From the NCBI RefSeq assembly GCF_001665605.1, contig NZ_LZSV01000004.1, positions 1 through 64,000 of the forward strand: a stretch of 64,000 nt of DNA, in the 5' to 3' direction. A program made the translations under genes and the position numbers. Every line of letters starts with the position of its first letter. The stretch's first letter is position 1. The notes under the pieces were generated by a model. That model was not told the DNA's origin and did not search any database. It saw nothing but the letters and a program-made list of their open reading frames with translations. Below, piece by piece: positions 60,120 to 64,000 of this stretch. Source of the DNA: Mycobacterium sp. 852014-50255_SCH5639931. GTDB taxonomy: Bacteria > Actinomycetota > Actinomycetes > Mycobacteriales > Mycobacteriaceae.

Positions 60120-61088
60120 GTGACAGAGGTTTCGCCGTTGCACCTGGTCCTGGGAGACGAGGAGCTGCTGGTCGAGCGGGCGGTGGCCGACGTATTGCGG
60201 GCGGCGCGCCAGCGGGCCGGGATCGACGACGTTCCGGTCAGCCGCATGCGGGCCGGTGACGTCAGTACCTACGAACTCGCCGAGCTGCTGAGTCCGTCAC
60301 TGTTCGGTGACGAGCGCATCGTCGTGCTGGAATCCGCCGGCGAAGCCGGCAAGGAGGCGGCCGCGGTGATCGCCTCGGCCGCGGCCGACGTCCCGCTGGG
60401 CACGATGCTGGTGGTCGTGCATTCGGGCGGCGGGCGGGCCAAGGCGCTGGCCGCCGAGTTGCAGTCACTGGGCGCCGTTGTGCATCCGTGCGCGCGGATC
60501 ACCAAGGCCAGCGAGCGAATTGACTTCGTCCGCAAGGAGTTTCGTGTGCTGCGCGTCAAGGTCGACGAGGAGACCGTCACCGCCATGCTGGACGCGGTCG
60601 GCTCCGACGTGCGGGAGCTGGCGGCAGCCTGTTCGCAGCTGGTCGCCGACACGGGCGGGGTCGTGAACGCCGCCGCGGTCCGCCGCTATCACAGCGGTAA
60701 AGCCGAGGTGAAGGGGTTCGACATCGCGGACAAGGCGGTGGCCGGCGACGTCGCGGGAGCGGCCGAAGCGCTGCGGTGGGCGATGATGCGCGGGGAGCCG
60801 CTGGTGGTGCTGGCCGACGCGCTGGCCGAAGCGGTCCACACGATCGGTCGGGTCGGGCCACTGTCGGGCGATCCCTATCGGCTGGCGTCGCAGCTGGGAA
60901 TGCCGCCGTGGCGGGTGCAGAAGGCCCAGAAGCAGGCGCGGTATTGGTCGCGCGACAGCGTCGCGGCGGCGATGAAGGTGGTGGCGGCGCTCAACGCCAA
61001 TGTCAAAGGAGCCGTGGCGGACGCCGACTATGCGCTGGAATCGGCGGTCAGGAAGGTGGCCGAGCTGGCCGCGAACCGGAACCGATGA
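60120..61088 (+). CDS. holA: DNA polymerase III delta subunit
   Basis: Clamp-loader subunit that opens the sliding clamp. 322 residues. Recognised from the N-terminal [16 protein letters not shown], the [13 protein letters not shown] segment, and the helical C-terminal collar domain ([32 protein letters not shown]). Same length and place as Rv2413c, directly after comEC (26 nt). GTG start at 60120 with no strong ribosome-binding site. Confidence 0.93.
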   Translation: MTEVSPLHLVLGDEELLVERAVADVLRAARQRAGIDDVPVSRMRAGDVSTYELAELLSPSLFGDERIVVLESAGEAGKEAAAVIASAAADVPLGTMLVVVHSGGGRAKALAAELQSLGAVVHPCARITKASERIDFVRKEFRVLRVKVDEETVTAMLDAVGSDVRELAAACSQLVADTGGVVNAAAVRRYHSGKAEVKGFDIADKAVAGDVAGAAEALRWAMMRGEPLVVLADALAEAVHTIGRVGPLSGDPYRLASQLGMPPWRVQKAQKQARYWSRDSVAAAMKVVAALNANVKGAVADADYALESAVRKVAELAANRNR

Positions 61089-61097
61089 GCGGGCGGG

Positions 61098-61358
61098 TCA
61101 GATCTTGTTGAGCGCGCGCGCCAGGGCCGACTTCTTGTTGGCCGCCTGATTCTTGTGGATCACGCCCTTGCTGGCCGCTTTGTCCAGCTTGCGGGTGGTC
61201 GCGGCCAGCAACTCCGAGGCCTTCTCCTTGTCACCGGCGTGGGCGGCCTCACGGAACGCGCGGACGGCGGTGCGAAGCGACGACTTCACGGACTTGTTGC
61301 GCAGTCGAGCGCGCTCGTTGGTGCGATTGCGCTTCTGCTGCGACTTGATGTTGGCCAC
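61098..61358 (-). CDS. rpsT: 30S ribosomal protein S20
   Basis: 86 residues, the normal S20 size: [17 protein letters not shown] at the N-terminus and [23 protein letters not shown] at the C-terminal end; lysine- and arginine-rich as expected for a 16S rRNA binder. The GTG at 61358 is preceded by GAGAAGGAAC. The frame is open upstream only by chance. Convergent with holA (9-bp gap), divergent from the ATP-grasp gene. Confidence 0.97.
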   Translation of the reverse strand: MANIKSQQKRNRTNERARLRNKSVKSSLRTAVRAFREAAHAGDKEKASELLAATTRKLDKAASKGVIHKNQAANKKSALARALNKI

Positions 61359-61423
61359 GCTTCTAGTTCCTTCTCCGCTTCGACGTTTGTTGGGGGCGCC
61401 GGATATCACCACAGCGACTGCCC

Positions 61424-61453
61424 AGGTTATCAGTCGGTTACGTTTTCTCCCAA
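61424..61453 (-). promoter_or_regulatory. Promoter for rpsT
   Basis: On the minus strand TTGGGA (complement 61448-61453) and TAACCT (complement 61424-61429) are separated by 18 bp, a good housekeeping-type arrangement. It implies a leader of about 60 nt before rpsT. Confidence 0.5.
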
Positions 61454-61504
61454 AACGGGAACCCGTGGCCTGCCATAACGTCAATTTGAGGCAGCATCTA
61501 AAAA

Positions 61505-63178
61505 GTGAGTCTTCCGAGCCAGCTCGAGGAAACCGGGCGGGGGTTGCGTGCCGCGCGTGCCGAGCGCATTTTCGGCGGCTACAACACGTCCTCAGACATC
61601 TATTCGATGGCATTTGACGAGATGTTCGACGCCCACGGCACCGTTCGGGGTCCCTATAAGGGCATCTACGCCGAGCTCGCGCCGTCGGACGCCTCGGACC
61701 TGAAGGCCCGCGCCGAAGCGCTGGGTCGCGCGTTCATCGACCAGGGCATCACGTTCTCGCTGTCGGGTCAGGAGCGGCCTTTTCCGCTCGATCTGGTTCC
61801 GCGGGTGATCTCGGCCGCCGAGTGGAGCCGGTTGGAGCGCGGCATCATCCAGCGCGTCAAGGCGCTCGAGATGTATCTCGACGACATCTACGGCGACCAG
61901 GAGATCCTGAACGACGACATCATCCCGCGCCGCCTGATCACTTCCTGCGAGCATTTCCACCGCGAGGCGATGGGCATCGTCCCACCCAATGGCGTCCGCA
62001 TCCACGTCGCCGGCATCGACCTGATCCGCGACGAGAAGGGCAGCTTCCGGGTCCTCGAGGACAACCTGCGCTCGCCCTCCGGGGTGTCGTATGTCATGGA
62101 GAACCGGCGGACCATGGCGCGGGTTTTCCCGAATCTGTTCGCCACCCACCGGGTGCGTGCAGTCGACGATTACGCGTCGCACCTTCTGCGCGCCTTGCGC
62201 AATTCCGCGGCCACCAACGAGGCCGACCCGACCGTGGTGGTGCTCACTCCCGGGGTGTACAACTCGGCCTACTTCGAGCACTCGCTGCTGGCCCGCCAGA
62301 TGGGGGTCGAGCTGGTCGAGGGTCGCGACCTGTTCTGCCGCGACAACCAGGTCTACATGCGCACCACGGAGGGGGAGGTGCAGGTCGACGTCATCTACCG
62401 GCGCATCGACGACGCCTTCTTGGACCCGCTACAGTTCCGCGCCGACTCGGTCCTGGGGGTGGCCGGCCTGGTCAACGCCGCGCGTGCCGGCAACGTGGTC
62501 GTCTCGAGCGCCATCGGCAACGGTGTGGGCGACGACAAGCTCGTCTACACCTATGTGCCGACGATGATCGAGTACTACCTGGGGGAGAAGCCGCTGCTGG
62601 CCAACGTCGAGACGTACCGGTGCTGGCTCGATGACGAACGCGAAGAGGTGCTGGACCGGATCGACGAATTGGTCCTCAAGCCGGTCGAGGGGTCCGGCGG
62701 TTACGGCATCGTGTTCGGGCCGGAAGCCTCCGAGAAAGAGTTGGCCACCGTCGCCAAGAAGGTTCGCGACGACCCGCGCAGCTGGATCGCCCAGCCGATG
62801 ATGGAGCTGTCGACCGTGCCGACACAGATCGGGAACACGCTGGCGCCCCGGTATGTCGACCTGCGGCCGTTCGCGGTCAACGACGGCGACGACGTCTGGG
62901 TGTTGCCCGGCGGGCTGACCCGGGTGGCCCTGGTCGAGGGCTCGCGGGTGGTCAACTCGAGCCAGGGCGGTGGCTCGAAGGACACCTGGGTGCTGGCGTC
63001 GCGGACCTCGGGCGGTGACCATGAGCTCGGCGCGGCGGAAGTCGTGCGCTCGCTGCCGGAGTCGATGTCCGACCCGGTGCTGGACGGCGCGCAGCGTTTC
63101 GCGCAGACCCAGACGCAACCCACGGAATCGCCCCAGGAACAGCAGCTTCAGCAGCAAGAGCGGCGGGCGAAGCGCTGA
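61505..63178 (+). CDS. Circularly permuted ATP-grasp protein
   Basis: 557 residues, corresponding to Rv2411c. It belongs to the circularly permuted ATP-grasp type 2 family ([19 protein letters not shown] near the N-terminus; [19 protein letters not shown] around 185; [15 protein letters not shown] around 390). The C-terminal 40 residues are Gln-rich and disordered. Such proteins are predicted amide-bond ligases that act with alpha-E and transglutaminase-like proteins to make and break a peptide product of unknown identity. The GTG at 61505 has no ribosome-binding site. Its stop overlaps the alpha-E gene start by 1 bp. Confidence 0.9.
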   Translation: MSLPSQLEETGRGLRAARAERIFGGYNTSSDIYSMAFDEMFDAHGTVRGPYKGIYAELAPSDASDLKARAEALGRAFIDQGITFSLSGQERPFPLDLVPRVISAAEWSRLERGIIQRVKALEMYLDDIYGDQEILNDDIIPRRLITSCEHFHREAMGIVPPNGVRIHVAGIDLIRDEKGSFRVLEDNLRSPSGVSYVMENRRTMARVFPNLFATHRVRAVDDYASHLLRALRNSAATNEADPTVVVLTPGVYNSAYFEHSLLARQMGVELVEGRDLFCRDNQVYMRTTEGEVQVDVIYRRIDDAFLDPLQFRADSVLGVAGLVNAARAGNVVVSSAIGNGVGDDKLVYTYVPTMIEYYLGEKPLLANVETYRCWLDDEREEVLDRIDELVLKPVEGSGGYGIVFGPEASEKELATVAKKVRDDPRSWIAQPMMELSTVPTQIGNTLAPRYVDLRPFAVNDGDDVWVLPGGLTRVALVEGSRVVNSSQGGGSKDTWVLASRTSGGDHELGAAEVVRSLPESMSDPVLDGAQRFAQTQTQPTESPQEQQLQQQERRAKR

Positions 63179-64000
63179 TGCTGGCCCGTAACGCGGAGGC
63201 GCTGTTCTGGATCGGTCGCTATGTCGAACGGGCCGACGACACCGCCCGCATCCTCGATGTGGTGCTGCACCAACTGCTCGAGGAATCCAGCGTCGACCCG
63301 GACCAGGCGTCTCGGTTGCTGCTGCGCGTGCTCGGCATCGATCCCCCCAGCTACGACCTCGACGTCTGGTCGCTGACCGACCTGGTGGCCTTCAGCACCA
63401 ACGCTGCGGGTGGTTCTTCGATCGTCGACGCCGTCACGGCGGCGCGGGAAAACGCGAAGTCGGCGCGCGAGGTGACGTCCAGCGAGATCTGGGAGTGCCT
63501 CAACACCACCTACCACGCCCTGGCCGAGCGCGAGCGCGCCGCGAAACGCCTTGGGCCCCATGAATTCCTGTCCTACATCGAGGGCCGGGCGGCGATGTTC
63601 GCGGGCCTGGCCGACTCGACACTGTCCCGCGACGACGGATACCGCTTCATGGTGCTGGGCCGCGCGATCGAGCGGGTGGACATGACGGTGCGGCTGTTGC
63701 TTTCGCGAGTGGGGGACAGCGCTTCGTCCCCGGCGTGGGTGACGCTGTTGCGTTCGGCAGGTGCGCATGACACCTACCTGCGCACCTACCGTGGCGTGCT
63801 GGACGCCGGGCGGGTCGTCGAATTCATGCTGCTGGACCGGTTGTTCCCGCGTTCGGTGTTCTATTCGCTGCGGCTCGCCGAACACAACCTCGACGAATTG
63901 CTGCACTCTCGGCAGAGCCGGATCGGGGCAACCGGGGAGGCGCAGCGGCTGCTCGGGCAGGCCCGAAGCGAACTCGAATTCGTGCAACCCGGTGTACTGC
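63178..64000 (+). CDS. Alpha-E domain protein, 3' end beyond window
   Basis: 274 codons are visible before the window ends, of an expected 325 or so (Rv2410c). The protein is all-helical and starts [24 protein letters not shown], the alpha-E family signature. It is coupled to the ATP-grasp gene by a TGATG junction. In this conserved set the next gene usually encodes a transglutaminase-like protease, which would lie outside the window. The function is predicted from gene neighbourhood only. Confidence 0.9.
   Translation, partial: MLARNAEALFWIGRYVERADDTARILDVVLHQLLEESSVDPDQASRLLLRVLGIDPPSYDLDVWSLTDLVAFSTNAAGGSSIVDAVTAARENAKSAREVTSSEIWECLNTTYHALAERERAAKRLGPHEFLSYIEGRAAMFAGLADSTLSRDDGYRFMVLGRAIERVDMTVRLLLSRVGDSASSPAWVTLLRSAGAHDTYLRTYRGVLDAGRVVEFMLLDRLFPRSVFYSLRLAEHNLDELLHSRQSRIGATGEAQRLLGQARSELEFVQPGVL

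Overview
The window is a 64 kb piece of a high-GC actinobacterial chromosome. Almost every housekeeping gene reads as a close homologue of the Mycobacterium tuberculosis Rv2450c-Rv2410c segment, in the same order. MmpL/MmpS, PapA, PE-PPE-domain and PapA-associated polyketide synthase genes, a mycobacterial RNase E layout and methylglucose-lipopolysaccharide genes all point to the genus Mycobacterium. The accessory content (cytochrome P450, second sirtuin, large lipid locus) and missing blocks compared with M. tuberculosis suggest a non-tuberculous species; the species cannot be fixed from sequence alone. The first 17 bases match a Nextera/Tn5 mosaic-end adapter, so position 1 is an assembly edge rather than genuine sequence. 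Locus numbers and M. tuberculosis comparisons come from memory, not from a search.

Layout: 1-13.3 kb is core on the + strand: 3' end of rpfE with a perfect terminator, a saccharopine-dehydrogenase-like reductase, valS-folC-DUF4233, ndk, rne, rplU-rpmA-obg, proB. 13.3-17.8 kb is an accessory pocket: DUF5313 membrane protein, MarR-type regulator, TetR regulator divergent from a P450 with a palindromic operator between them, a SIRT4-like sirtuin and an isochorismatase-fold hydrolase. 17.8-33 kb returns to core: nadE, a small membrane protein, rbsK, a CDF-like membrane protein, a degenerate membrane cyclase coupled to an MscS/cNMP channel, proA, a MoxR/VWA pair, nadD-rsfS-gpgP-octT and degV.

33.0-57.5 kb is a lipid-metabolism island lying exactly between the homologues of Rv2417c (degV) and Rv2415c (comEA), where M. 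tuberculosis carries eis. It holds an mmpS/mmpL pair, an NAD(P)-dependent reductase, a PE-PPE-domain acyltransferase, an MmpL10-like exporter, a PapA3-like acyltransferase and, divergently, a 3663-residue bimodular PKS. A convergent operon of two acyl-CoA dehydrogenases and an F420-type oxidoreductase follows. PKS, PapA3, MmpL10 and PE-PPE enzyme together are the hallmark of trehalose polyphleate (TPP)-type glycolipid loci. Both PKS acyltransferase domains carry the malonyl-type HAFH motif and only the second module is fully reducing, which fits a straight chain with a functional group every fourth carbon, as in phleic acids. No fadD23-type ligase lies in the locus.

57.6-64 kb is core again: comEA-comEC-holA, rpsT on the opposite strand, and a circularly permuted ATP-grasp/alpha-E pair, the last gene running off the window end. 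No tRNA, rRNA, CRISPR array or insertion sequence was recognised.
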